Position numbers and translations under genes: made by a program. The notes beneath the pieces were generated by a model that searched no databases, was not told where the DNA came from, and saw only the letters and a program-made list of their open reading frames with translations. 64,000 nt of DNA, taken from assembly GCA_025936045.1 (NCBI GenBank), contig JAICUB010000006.1, forward strand, positions 124,001 to 188,000. The letters run 5' to 3'. Positions 8,882 through 17,724 of the stretch are shown here, piece by piece. The DNA comes from Polyangiaceae bacterium (GTDB lineage: Bacteria; Myxococcota_A; Polyangia; Polyangiales; Polyangiaceae). How positions within the stretch are numbered: the stretch's first letter is position 1; each line of letters starts with the position of its first letter.

Positions 8882-9499
8882 TCACGGCGCGAGCCGCTGA
8901 ACGCGCCAGCCCGCGCCCTCGCGCTCATAAAGGAAGCGATCGTGGAGGCGATGCGAGCCGCCGATCCAGAGCTCGACGCGCGCGGGAACGAAATGGAGCA
9001 CGCCCCAGTGCAACGGCCGTTCCACGGGCTGGCCCTCGAACCGCTGCCGTACGCGTTCGAGCGCGCCGTCGAGCTCCGCGCGCGATGCGAGCGGCCGGCT
9101 CTGGTTCGATGCCCACGCACCGAGCTGGCTTTCGCGATCGCGGGCCGCGAAATACTCGTCGGACTCGGCCGCGGGCGCGTGTTCCACCGTGCCCTCCATG
9201 CGCACCTGGCGATCGAGCAGCGGCCAGAAAAAAACGAGCGCTGCGTGCGGGTTTCGCTCGAGCTCTTGCCCTTTGCGGCTCTCGTAGTTGGTGACGAGCC
9301 GGACGGCGCCGGCGCGCATCCCCTTGTAGAGCACCGTGCGCACCGAAGGACGCCCGTCGGGTGTCGCCGTCGCGAAGGAAAGCGCATCCGCGGCGGGAAG
9401 CCCGCGCTCGACGGCTGTTCGCTGCCACTCTGCAAACACCGCAAGCGGGTCAGAGCCCAAATCATCGAGGGTATTGCTGGAAAAATCGCCGGGGGTCAT
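8882..9499 (-). CDS. pdxH: Pyridoxamine 5'-phosphate oxidase
   Basis: 205 residues. It makes pyridoxal 5'-phosphate from pyridoxine or pyridoxamine phosphate with FMN. Conserved blocks seen in order: SVRTVLYKG, YESRKGQELERNP, the DEYFAARDRESQLGAWAS block, and the C-terminal HWGVLHFVPARVELWIGG with RLHDRFLYER (active-site and FMN/PLP contacts). The ATG at 9499 matches family length. It is convergent with the oxidase gene (7 bp gap) and divergent from the small secreted protein at 9559. Confidence 0.95.
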   Translation of the reverse strand: MTPGDFSSNTLDDLGSDPLAVFAEWQRTAVERGLPAADALSFATATPDGRPSVRTVLYKGMRAGAVRLVTNYESRKGQELERNPHAALVFFWPLLDRQVRMEGTVEHAPAAESDEYFAARDRESQLGAWASNQSRPLASRAELDGALERVRQRFEGQPVERPLHWGVLHFVPARVELWIGGSHRLHDRFLYEREGAGWRVQRLAP

Positions 9500-9558
9500 A
9501 GAGGAAGCTTCACTCGGTGCCGAGCGTAGCATCCGGGGAGAGTGTAGGATTCTCTGCC

Positions 9559-9822
9559 ATGTACGACCGAACCCGTACCGGACGCTCGCGCGTCGCCCTT
9601 CCCCTGTTCCTCGTAGCGGGGCTCGCCGGCGCGTTCGTCTCGGGAGCCGCTTGGGCCGCGGATGCCAAGCTCGATGAAGCGAACGCCAGCGCCGCCAAAG
9701 CGATTGCGCTCTTGAAGTCGGCACAGCCCTCGACCGTCGCGGAGGTCGAGGCGCACCGCAAGAAAGCCATCGACCTCATCACGCGCGCCCAAGGCGAAAT
9801 CCTCAAGGCCAAAGGCGAGTGA
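9559..9822 (+). CDS. Small secreted helical protein
   Basis: 87 residues. A signal peptide (about 1-34, ending AAWAAD) is followed by a roughly 50-residue Ala/Lys/Glu-rich amphipathic helix. No family is recognised. It shares a GTGA overlap with the MepA-LysM lipoprotein gene, suggesting an envelope or peptidoglycan-related role by association. Confidence 0.65.
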   Translation: MYDRTRTGRSRVALPLFLVAGLAGAFVSGAAWAADAKLDEANASAAKAIALLKSAQPSTVAEVEAHRKKAIDLITRAQGEILKAKGE

Positions 9823-10991
9823 GAGCGGCTGCCCTCTGGGTGGCACTGATTCTCTTCGAGGCCTGCAGCGCCACCACGCACGTCGTCGAGCCGGCGAGCG
9901 CCCCCAAAGCGGCGGGCGTCGAGGCAGAGGTGCGCGACGACGAACCCGCTCAGGAGGACGCGAGCGACGGCGACGACACCCCGGCCGCCGAGGCCAACGA
10001 CGACGGCGATGAACCCGACGACGAAGCCGAGGAACCGGAAAGCCCACCCGTCACTGGTGAGCGGCGCCCCCACCCCCTCGACGGCCTGAGCGACGCGGAG
10101 GTCGCGCAAGCGGTGAAGACGAGACTCGGGTCGCTCGGCTCGATGTCGGTCGGCAATCCGAACGCGGGCCTACTCGTGAACGGGAAGAACGCGGAGAAGT
10201 GCGAGCTCTACACGCCGATCGCTCCCGGCACGGCCTGGGGCACGGAGGAGACGCTCGCGTATCTCGATGGGGCGCTGCGCAAGGTGCACGCCGAGATCCC
10301 AGACACGCCCGCGCTCGCGCTCGGCGACATCAGCGCGCGCTCCGGCGGACCGATTTCACCGCACCTGAGCCACCAGTCGGGTCGCGACGTGGACATCTCG
10401 TACTTCTACGTCGGCGAGCAGCGCTGGTACCGCCGGGGCAACGCCGAGAACCTCGATCTGGCGCGCAATTGGGCGTTCGTGCGGGCGCTCGTGACCGAAA
10501 CGGACGTCGAGTTCATCTTCATGGATACGTCGATTCAGGCGCTGCTCAAGGAATACGCGGTCTCGATCGGCGAGAATCGCGCTTGGGTGGACGGCCTCTT
10601 CGGCGGTGGCGGGCAGCGCGCCATCATCCGCTACGCGCGCGGCCATGCCACGCACGTGCACGTACGCTTCTACAATCCGATCGCGCAAGAGACGGCGCGC
10701 AGGAGCTACGCGGCGCTCGTCGAGCGCGGCATCGTCCCGCCGGTCCAAAACTACGTGCAGCACATGGTGAAGAAGGGCGAGACGCTCGGAAAGATCGCGA
10801 AGAAGTACGGCGTCAGCGTCGCAGCGATCAAGCGCGCCAATCGGTTGAAGAAGAGCCTGATTCGCGAGAAACACCCGGTGCTGATCCCGATCGCCCATCC
10901 GCGACCCGCGCCGCCGCCGCAACGCCTCGCTTTCCCGCCCCGGCGGCTGCCGCCGAGCGAGCCCGACGCCCGGGCCGCGGCGCGCCAGTGA
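9819..10991 (+). CDS. MepA-type murein endopeptidase lipoprotein with LysM
   Basis: 390 residues. A lipobox (LILFEAC, Cys16) is followed by a very acidic Asp/Glu/Ala linker (about 35-85). A penicillin-insensitive murein endopeptidase domain (peptidase M74) then carries HLSHQSGRDVDISYFY and GHATHVHVRF, the zinc-ligand motifs. A LysM peptidoglycan-binding repeat (about 312-358, KKGETLGKIAKKYGVSVAAI) and a Pro/Arg-rich tail complete it. It probably cleaves D-alanyl-meso-DAP cross-links while tethered to a membrane. It is co-translated with the gene at 9559. Confidence 0.9.
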   Translation: MRAAALWVALILFEACSATTHVVEPASAPKAAGVEAEVRDDEPAQEDASDGDDTPAAEANDDGDEPDDEAEEPESPPVTGERRPHPLDGLSDAEVAQAVKTRLGSLGSMSVGNPNAGLLVNGKNAEKCELYTPIAPGTAWGTEETLAYLDGALRKVHAEIPDTPALALGDISARSGGPISPHLSHQSGRDVDISYFYVGEQRWYRRGNAENLDLARNWAFVRALVTETDVEFIFMDTSIQALLKEYAVSIGENRAWVDGLFGGGGQRAIIRYARGHATHVHVRFYNPIAQETARRSYAALVERGIVPPVQNYVQHMVKKGETLGKIAKKYGVSVAAIKRANRLKKSLIREKHPVLIPIAHPRPAPPPQRLAFPPRRLPPSEPDARAAARQ

Positions 10992-11031
10992 TTCTCAAGC
11001 TTTGCCGGCTCTGCTAACACGGAAAACCGCC

Positions 11032-11883
11032 ATGCTCCGCTCGCGCTCAGGTCGCGCTTTGGTCCTCGTCGCTTCCAGCTTGGTGCCGCTCGCTTGCAAG
11101 GGCCCACCGCCCGATCAAGTCCGGCTCGAGCTCCCCGACGTCGTGGTTTCGCCCGATCCGGTGCACGCGACGGTGCACGTGCGGCGCGGCGGCACGGCGA
11201 GCGTGACCAACGAAAAGACCGATTTTAGCGTGGCGCCGGCCGACGTCGCGAGCGTCGGCGCCGACATGAATTTGACCTGCCGGAAATCGGGGGACGCGCA
11301 GGTCACCGCGAGCATTCAGGGTGTCACGGGGAGCACGCGCGTGAAGTGCCGGCTGGTCGCTCGCATCGATGTCGGCACGCTGCCGCCCTTCGACATCACG
11401 AAGGGTCCTGTCTCGCTCCACGCGAGCGCGCTCGCGAAGGGAGGCGCGCCCCTCGAGGACGTGCCGATCACGATGAGCAGCGAGAGCCCGCACGTCGCGA
11501 GTGTGTCGAGCAACGTCGTCACGCCGCTCGCCGTGGGCGAAACCAAGCTCACGCTCGAGGCGGGCGCGCAAACGGCGACGGTCCCCGTCCGCGTCGTCCG
11601 GAGCCTCACGCCCGAGGCGCTCCCGCTCGAAGGCGGCCGCCGCATCTACTTCGGTTTGCCCGACGGCAAATACGAGGTGAAGGTCGAGCTCCCGCTGGAC
11701 CACGCATTCAGCATCGAGTGGCGCGGCGCGCCGTACTGCGCGTACAAGGGGTCCGGCAAAAGCCACGTCTCCACGTGCGTGCTTCAGTCGAAGGGTGGCG
11801 CCGTCGTCGACAACCCGGCGTTCATCGCCACCGGCTCGACGACCGTCGGCATGAACGGCATCAGCATCAGCGAAGTGCCCTGA
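11032..11883 (+). CDS. Lipoprotein with bacterial Ig-like (BIG2-type) domains
   Basis: 283 residues. The signal sequence ends in a lipobox, VPLAC. Two successive beta-rich units of about 80 residues follow; each has the bacterial immunoglobulin-like pattern (VASVSSNVVTPLAVGETKLTL is the clearest). A C-terminal Cys-containing beta domain closes the protein. It is likely an outer-surface or periplasmic structural lipoprotein. ATG 11032 was chosen because it gives a clean signal peptide. It is convergent with argF. Confidence 0.7.
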   Translation: MLRSRSGRALVLVASSLVPLACKGPPPDQVRLELPDVVVSPDPVHATVHVRRGGTASVTNEKTDFSVAPADVASVGADMNLTCRKSGDAQVTASIQGVTGSTRVKCRLVARIDVGTLPPFDITKGPVSLHASALAKGGAPLEDVPITMSSESPHVASVSSNVVTPLAVGETKLTLEAGAQTATVPVRVVRSLTPEALPLEGGRRIYFGLPDGKYEVKVELPLDHAFSIEWRGAPYCAYKGSGKSHVSTCVLQSKGGAVVDNPAFIATGSTTVGMNGISISEVP

Positions 11884-11929
11884 GCCGCGCCCGCGGCAAA
11901 GCGATCGAAACGGCGCTCGAACGCGAGCT

Positions 11930-12880
11930 TCAGTGCTTGCCGGCCGCGCCGGCGCCTTCGAGCTTGCCTTCGATCAGCGCGTAGAGCACGGCCATGCTCG
12001 TCCACAAGCGGTTTTCCGCCTGATCGAAGATGACCGATTGTGCGCCGTCGCACACCTCGGCCGTCACCTCTTCACCGCGGTGAGCCGGCAAGCAGTGCAA
12101 GAACAGCGCGTCTTTGTGCGCGAGACGCATTACCTCGGCGTTCACCTGGTAAGGCATGAGCACGCGATGGCGCTCCGCGCGCTCGCTCTCGGAGTGGCCC
12201 ATGGAGAGCCACACGTCCGTGTACACGACGTCGGCGCCTTGCACCGCTTCCTTCGGGTCCGTCGACAGGCTGACGCTGCCGCCGTGCCGATCCGCGAGCG
12301 CGCGAGCGTGCGAGCTGATTTCGGCCGGCATGCCGTAGCCGTCGGGACAAGCGAGTACGACGTTGGCGCCAGCGAGGGCGGCGGCTTGCGCGAGACTCAC
12401 TGCGACGTTGTTGCCGTCGCCGAGGTACGCGATCTTCACGCCCTCGAGCTTGCCCTTGTGCTCGGCGATCGTCATGAGATCGGCGAGGCTCTGGCAGGGG
12501 TGGTGGCCGTCCGTGAGCGCATTGATCACGGGAATGGTGGCCGCGGCGGCGAGGCGCTCGACCTGCGCGTCTTCGAACGTGCGCACGACGAGCGCGCGCG
12601 AATAGCGGCTGATCACGCGTGCCGTGTCTTCCAGCGTTTCCCCGCGCCCGAGCTGTAGATCCTTACTGCTCAACGAAAGCGGGGTGCCGCCGAGATGCAC
12701 CACGGCCGTCTCGAACGAGATGCGCGTGCGCGTCGACGGCTTGTCGAAGTAGCAGCACACGGTTTCTCCCGCGAGGACGCTACGACGGCCGAACGGCTTC
12801 GCCTTGAACTTCGCGGAACGCTTGAGGAGGTACGCGAGGTCGTGAGCCGAGAGATCGGAAGTTTTCAGAAGGTGCATCAT
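11930..12880 (-). CDS. argF: Ornithine carbamoyltransferase
   Basis: 316 residues. It joins carbamoyl phosphate and ornithine to citrulline in arginine synthesis. The signature motifs are all present: STRTR (about residue 50, carbamoyl phosphate), HPCQ (about 128), DVWLSMG (ornithine loop) and the catalytic HCLPAHRG (about 265). Length is normal. It is not in an arg operon here. The 121 bp to the divergent cyclophilin gene should hold both promoters. Confidence 0.96.
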   Translation of the reverse strand: MMHLLKTSDLSAHDLAYLLKRSAKFKAKPFGRRSVLAGETVCCYFDKPSTRTRISFETAVVHLGGTPLSLSSKDLQLGRGETLEDTARVISRYSRALVVRTFEDAQVERLAAAATIPVINALTDGHHPCQSLADLMTIAEHKGKLEGVKIAYLGDGNNVAVSLAQAAALAGANVVLACPDGYGMPAEISSHARALADRHGGSVSLSTDPKEAVQGADVVYTDVWLSMGHSESERAERHRVLMPYQVNAEVMRLAHKDALFLHCLPAHRGEEVTAEVCDGAQSVIFDQAENRLWTSMAVLYALIEGKLEGAGAAGKH

Positions 12881-13001
12881 CAGCGGAAGGGGGCGACCCT
12901 ACCCCATTTCGGCGGCCCCGTCCGCCACGAGGGAGCCCCTCCCCGCGACACGACCACAAGCGATTGCGGCGTCGCCCTCGGAGCACTAACTTGCCCGACC
13001 G

Positions 13002-13517
13002 ATGACGAACCCTACCGCCACCTTCTCCACGTCACTCGGTGACTTCACGGCCGAAATTTACGCCGACAAAATGCCGCTCACCGCCGCGAACTTCGTGAAG
13101 CTCGCCAAAGCGGGCTTCTATGATGGGCTGCATTTTCACCGCGTCATCGACAATTTCATGATCCAGTTCGGCTGCCCCTACAGCAAGGACGCCACGAGCT
13201 CCCGCGCGGGCACGGGTAACGGTCCGGACGGCACCATTCAGGACGAGCACCCCGCGGACGCCAAGCTCTCGAACGAGCCCGGCACGCTCGCGATGGCCAA
13301 CACCGGACGCCCCAACAGCGGCAGCTGCCAATTCTTCATCAACACCATTCACAACGCCTATCTCGACTGGTTCTCGCCCGGTCCGTCGAAGCACCCCGTC
13401 TTCGGCAAGGTGACGCAGGGCCTCGACGTCGTGAAGAAAATCGAGAAGTCCGAGACGGACGATCGCGATCGCCCGGTGAAGCCGATTCAGATGCTCAAGG
13501 TCACGATCAAGGAGTGA
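13002..13517 (+). CDS. Cyclophilin-type peptidyl-prolyl isomerase
   Basis: 171 residues with no signal peptide, so cytoplasmic. Family blocks visible: [15 protein letters not shown] (catalytic Arg), the [20 protein letters not shown] block, and [14 protein letters not shown]. It catalyses cis-trans isomerisation of prolyl bonds. Length matches single-domain bacterial cyclophilins. It is convergent with the GH9 gene (9 bp gap). Confidence 0.95.
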   Translation: MTNPTATFSTSLGDFTAEIYADKMPLTAANFVKLAKAGFYDGLHFHRVIDNFMIQFGCPYSKDATSSRAGTGNGPDGTIQDEHPADAKLSNEPGTLAMANTGRPNSGSCQFFINTIHNAYLDWFSPGPSKHPVFGKVTQGLDVVKKIEKSETDDRDRPVKPIQMLKVTIKE

Positions 13518-13526
13518 GCGCTCGGC

Positions 13527-15239
13527 TCACGGCTCGGGCAGCGAGGCCGCCAGAGCGTAGATGAGCGGCGCGTTCCAGTTGATCGCCACTTCGTTCGAGG
13601 TGAAGTTGTTCTCGTCGTCCGTCCACTGAGTCGCGGGCGGCGGCGGTGCCGCGCCCGTGGCCGGCACCGGGCCGCCGACGAGCAAGCCCGGCCACGGCGG
13701 CTCGATGCCGTCGGCGATCGACGGCCGGTGGTGTGGGTGGAGCGGCGGGGCGTTGCCGACACCGGTCACCATCGAGCGCCCGAAGAAGTTGCGCCCGAAG
13801 AGGTGCCCGAGCTGGAGGCTCACGGCAGCGAGGTACGAGCGCGCGTTGTCGGGATCGATGCGTGAGGCCTCGACCAGCGCGAGCGAGGTGCGAGCGCTCG
13901 TGCCGTTGATTCCCCAGTTGTACGTGAGCCCGAGGCTACGGCCGTACGGGTGCTTCGCGGCGGTGTCCGCGAGGTTCGACGCCGTATTTTCGAGCGCGAG
14001 CGTGAACCGGGTGACCACCTTGGGATCACGCTCCTCACGCGCGGACTCGAGATACGTGAAGATGCCGAGGTTCGCGACGTTGTCCCAATCCCAATAGGCG
14101 TCGACCGAAAACGAATTGCCGGCCTGCTCGAACGCGGTGAGCGCGCCGCTGTCCCCCGTCGTTTCGAAGATCTCGGCGGCGGCCCAGAAGCGATCGTCCG
14201 TGTCGGGATCGGGATTGTTGCCGGCACCGTAGCTGCCGGTGAAACCGCTCACGGGCGGAGGTATCGGCGTCGTATTCGCGAGTAGGAACTGCCAGGCCGC
14301 GAGCGCGGCTTGCTCGGCGCGGTCGGCGAGCTCGGGATCGAATTCGCGCAAGGCGCGCGAGGCGTGCGCGGCCACCGCCGCAAAATCCGCCGTCGCCTTG
14401 GTGCTCGCGTCCGCCATGTTGCGCGGCGCCGTCGAGGCTTCGGGCATCACGGCGAGGCCGTCGAAGTTCACGGAGGTGACGCGATCGGACACGCCTCCGT
14501 CCGGATACTGCATGTTGAGCAGCCACCCTAGCTGATACGCGCACTCGTCGAGGTAGTCGGGGATACCGTTGCTTTGATCGAGCCCGTCGAGCGCGATGTT
14601 TTCGAGCTTGGAACGGAAATGATCCCACGCGAGCAGCATCATTCCGAGCGCGAAGGAGCCGTTGTTCGTGTACTTGCCGTAGTCGCCCGCGTCGTGCCAG
14701 CCGCCGACGGCCGGGCCGTCCTGGTGGTGGCATTCGCCGTGGCCGAACGTCGTACCCTGCCACTCGAACGACACGGCCGAGCCGCAACGCCAGCCGTACA
14801 TGCCGAGCATGGCAGCATGGAAGGGCTCGACGAAGACGTCGTCGGCGATCGTGAAGGGAGCGGATTTGCCGACGTTCGTCACGTCCACGTAGTATTGGCC
14901 CGGCACGTTCAGGTCGCTGAAGTCGACGACGTGAACCTCCGGTTCACCGGAGTCCGTCGCGTTGATCGCGGGGCCGACCGGACCCGCGCCGTCGGGGAAG
15001 ACGGCGGCGTCGTCGTCGACACGGCGGATCACGAAGGTCGAGGCTGAAGCCGCGTACGTCGCGAGCTTCGGCGAGCCGGGCGTAAACCCGACGGTGCTGA
15101 CGTGAATACCGACCTTCGGCGCCGCGCATTGGCCGTCCTGTGCGGGCACCGTACCCGGCGGGCAGCTCTGATCCTCAGCGCTGTCACAGCCGAAAAATGC
15201 GAACGAACACGCCAACAAGCAACGAAGCTGCCAACTCAT
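13527..15239 (-). CDS. GH9 family endoglucanase lipoprotein
   Basis: 570 residues. The signal peptide ends in a lipobox, AFFGC. An N-terminal Ig-like CelD_N domain (about 35-125, VPGQYYVDVTNVGKSAPF) precedes a GH9 (alpha/alpha)6 catalytic domain. GGWHDAGDYGKY holds the catalytic Asp pair, HPHHRP is a substrate-binding motif, and ENNFTSNEVAINWNAP near the C-terminus holds the acid Glu. It should cleave beta-1,4-glucans at the cell surface. The ATG at 15239 gives the lipoprotein signal. Confidence 0.92.
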   Translation of the reverse strand: MSWQLRCLLACSFAFFGCDSAEDQSCPPGTVPAQDGQCAAPKVGIHVSTVGFTPGSPKLATYAASASTFVIRRVDDDAAVFPDGAGPVGPAINATDSGEPEVHVVDFSDLNVPGQYYVDVTNVGKSAPFTIADDVFVEPFHAAMLGMYGWRCGSAVSFEWQGTTFGHGECHHQDGPAVGGWHDAGDYGKYTNNGSFALGMMLLAWDHFRSKLENIALDGLDQSNGIPDYLDECAYQLGWLLNMQYPDGGVSDRVTSVNFDGLAVMPEASTAPRNMADASTKATADFAAVAAHASRALREFDPELADRAEQAALAAWQFLLANTTPIPPPVSGFTGSYGAGNNPDPDTDDRFWAAAEIFETTGDSGALTAFEQAGNSFSVDAYWDWDNVANLGIFTYLESAREERDPKVVTRFTLALENTASNLADTAAKHPYGRSLGLTYNWGINGTSARTSLALVEASRIDPDNARSYLAAVSLQLGHLFGRNFFGRSMVTGVGNAPPLHPHHRPSIADGIEPPWPGLLVGGPVPATGAAPPPPATQWTDDENNFTSNEVAINWNAPLIYALAASLPEP

Positions 15240-15290
15240 GGAACCGGTTCCGGGTCTAGATCCGAGCGCGACGGCGCGCAATCGAGTTTT

Positions 15291-16022
15291 TCACGAGGGG
15301 CCCGGCCGGGTCACGTCGGTCGCGTAGGTATTGGCGCAAATTCCGGCGCCGACGGCGGTCGCGTTTTCGGGCGCGACGCTGCTGTCGCGGTGCGCGTCGA
15401 GGAAATTTTGGAAGACGTCGTGCTCGAAGCAATCGGCCGTGAGCGTCGCACCCCAGCTCGAAGCCGCCCAGCGCGAAGGAATGCCGGGATCGGGCGTGAG
15501 CGAGAGCTGGTTCGTGGCTTCGGGCGAGCAGCCCGTCGCGCTACAGCACGACGGATCGGGGGCATTCTCGGCGATCAGCGACTTTACGGCGTCTACCTCC
15601 TCGCTGCAGTCGGTGCAGGAGTAGGTGAAGACGATGCCCCCGTGCTCGAGTGAGTGCACGTAGAAGCCCCGGGGTATCGCGTAGTCGTAGCCTCCGAATC
15701 GAGGGAAAATGCTGTAGTGATCGCCCCACGCCGGCGGGTTCGTGTGCACGGTCACGGGGGCGCACGGCACCAAGTGCGTGATGGAGCCGGGCTGGAACGT
15801 TCGCTCGACGGCGTTGCAGGCGCTGCCCGCCACGGCCTCCTCGCTGAGGGGCGCCGCCGGATCCTCCGGGTCGCCCGCGTCGGCGATGAGTCCCGGCGTT
15901 TTGTCGCGGCAATAGCCGTCGTGATCTGCCGCGGCAGGGGGGGCGTCGTTGCCCTTGCCGGTGCAGGCCGCGAGGAAAATCGGCAGGAACGCCAAGGCCC
16001 CACGGCCGAGCGGCTGAAGCAT
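15291..16022 (-). CDS. DUF3105 domain lipoprotein
   Basis: 243 residues. The N-terminus ends in a lipobox, FLAAC. The region about 70-240 matches the DUF3105 pattern: HTNPPAWGDHY, a PRGFY segment, then the conserved VHSLEHGGIVFTYSC. Extra cysteines (TDCSEE, CCSATGC) suggest disulfides in this copy. Function of the family is unknown. Its start codon abuts a possible ATG of the divergent MutS-like gene (CATG at 16020-16023), so the two upstream regions overlap. Confidence 0.85.
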   Translation of the reverse strand: MLQPLGRGALAFLPIFLAACTGKGNDAPPAAADHDGYCRDKTPGLIADAGDPEDPAAPLSEEAVAGSACNAVERTFQPGSITHLVPCAPVTVHTNPPAWGDHYSIFPRFGGYDYAIPRGFYVHSLEHGGIVFTYSCTDCSEEVDAVKSLIAENAPDPSCCSATGCSPEATNQLSLTPDPGIPSRWAASSWGATLTADCFEHDVFQNFLDAHRDSSVAPENATAVGAGICANTYATDVTRPGPS

Positions 16023-16086
16023 GTCCGCGCAGGATACCTCAACCGCGAACTTTCGCTATCGTGCGGAGTCGAACGCCATCGCTCTC

Positions 16087-17724
16087 ATGCGCATCCCCGC
16101 CCCCGACTTGCTTCACCCCGAGGGACGGCTCTGGCTGGACGCCGCCGAGTTGCGCCAGGTGATCACGTTCGCGTTCGCGTCGGGCATCGGCTCCGACGCG
16201 TTCGAACGTGCCCTCGCGAAGACCGCTTCGGCGCCGAGCACGCTCGTTCCGGACTGCTTTGCGAAAGATCTCTTCGTCGACGATTTCGTCGCGCGTTGCC
16301 TGCCCCCACGCGCCGGTCCGCGTCCGAGCAAGCAGCAGCGTCAAGCGCTCGTCCTGCTCCTCACGCGGCCGCCCGGCGACGCGGAGACGATCTCCCTCCG
16401 CCACGCCGTTCTCGCTGAGCTCGGCGAGAAGCCCGCGTTCCGCGCCGGACTCGAGGCCGCGCTCGGGGCGCTCGCCGAGCTCTTCGGTTTGCTCGAGGGC
16501 GTCCCGCGCACCAAGGACCCCTCGAACACCTACCGCCGCGTCGAGATCTTGCGCAGCGTGCGCCAAGCCTTCGACGCCGTCGCGGGCGCCGTGCCCGGCT
16601 CGAGCTCTGCGCTTTCCCGGCTCGACCGCTTCGGTAAGGCCGTGCAGGAAAGCGACGGTTACCGCCACCTGCTCGAGATCCTCGAACACGAGGGCCATCT
16701 GGCAACCGTGGACGTGCGGCTCAGGCTCGCGCGCGACGGCCATGTGCGCGCGTTCGAGATCTTGCGGGCCAGCGAGAACACTTCGAACCGCTACTACGGC
16801 GGTCCCCTCGGTCGCTTCTTCATGCGGCTCCGGCTCGTGTTCCGCGGCTACCGCGTCGGCCAAGACGAGCTCCTCGGTCGCCTGCTCCAGACGGTGTTCG
16901 ACGAGATCGAGGAGCCGCTGATCGCGCTCTTTCAGGTACGGCGCGACCTCGAGTTTTACCTCGCCGCGCTCTCGCTCCGGGATTTCGCCGCCAAAAAGGG
17001 ACTCCCCGTGTGCGTGCCGACGTTCGCGCAACCGAGCGCGCCCGGCGCGCCGCTGCCGGACAGCCGCTTCGAAAGCCTCTATAACCCGCTCCTGTTACTC
17101 GAGGAGCACGCGCCGCGACCGACCGATCTCACGATCGGCGGGCGCGCTCAGCTGATCGTCACCGGCCCGAATTCGGGCGGGAAAACCCGGCTGCTGCAGG
17201 CGATTGGACTCGCGCAGCTGCTCGCGCAAGCCGGCTTCTTCGTGCCCGCGAAGAGCGCGACGCTCGCGCCGCGGCCGGGCCTCTTCGTCTCGGTGGTGGA
17301 GGAAGCGACCGCGGACGCGCGCGAGGGGCGACTCGGCACCGAGCTCATGCGCATCCGCAAGCTCTTCGAGCGGCTCGCCTGGGGCAGTCTCGTCATCGTG
17401 GACGAGCTCTGTTCGGGAACGAACCCCTCCGAAGCGGAAGAGATTTTCAGGCTCGTGCTCTCCCAGCTGGCCGAGCTCGAGCCGCAGACGGTCGTCACCA
17501 CGCACTTTCTGCACTTTGCGGCCGATCTCGCGCAAGATCGCTCGCTCAGCTATCTCGAGTTCATGCAGGTCGAGCTCGACGATACGCAGACGCCGACGTT
17601 CGGCTTCGTTCCCGGCGTCGCGACCACTTCGCTCGCGCGCAAGACCGCCGAGCGTCTCGGCGTCACGCGCGAGGCACTCAAAGGACTCGTGGACGAAGCC
17701 AAGCGCACCCACGCCTCCGCGTGA
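16087..17724 (+). CDS. MutS-family ATPase without mismatch-recognition domain
   Basis: 545 residues. A helical lever/core-like region (about 20-330) leads to the MutS ATPase domain. Walker A is TGPNSGGKTRLLQ (about 357-370), Walker B is LVIVDELCSGTNPSEAEE, and the conserved TTHFLHF follows. The N-terminal mismatch-binding domain of MutS and the C-terminal Smr nuclease of MutS2 are both absent, so this is a MutS-related protein of unknown role. Another in-frame ATG at 16021 exists, but it would overlap the start of the divergent lipoprotein, so 16087 is preferred. It overlaps the next gene by GTGA. Confidence 0.85.
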   Translation: MRIPAPDLLHPEGRLWLDAAELRQVITFAFASGIGSDAFERALAKTASAPSTLVPDCFAKDLFVDDFVARCLPPRAGPRPSKQQRQALVLLLTRPPGDAETISLRHAVLAELGEKPAFRAGLEAALGALAELFGLLEGVPRTKDPSNTYRRVEILRSVRQAFDAVAGAVPGSSSALSRLDRFGKAVQESDGYRHLLEILEHEGHLATVDVRLRLARDGHVRAFEILRASENTSNRYYGGPLGRFFMRLRLVFRGYRVGQDELLGRLLQTVFDEIEEPLIALFQVRRDLEFYLAALSLRDFAAKKGLPVCVPTFAQPSAPGAPLPDSRFESLYNPLLLLEEHAPRPTDLTIGGRAQLIVTGPNSGGKTRLLQAIGLAQLLAQAGFFVPAKSATLAPRPGLFVSVVEEATADAREGRLGTELMRIRKLFERLAWGSLVIVDELCSGTNPSEAEEIFRLVLSQLAELEPQTVVTTHFLHFAADLAQDRSLSYLEFMQVELDDTQTPTFGFVPGVATTSLARKTAERLGVTREALKGLVDEAKRTHASA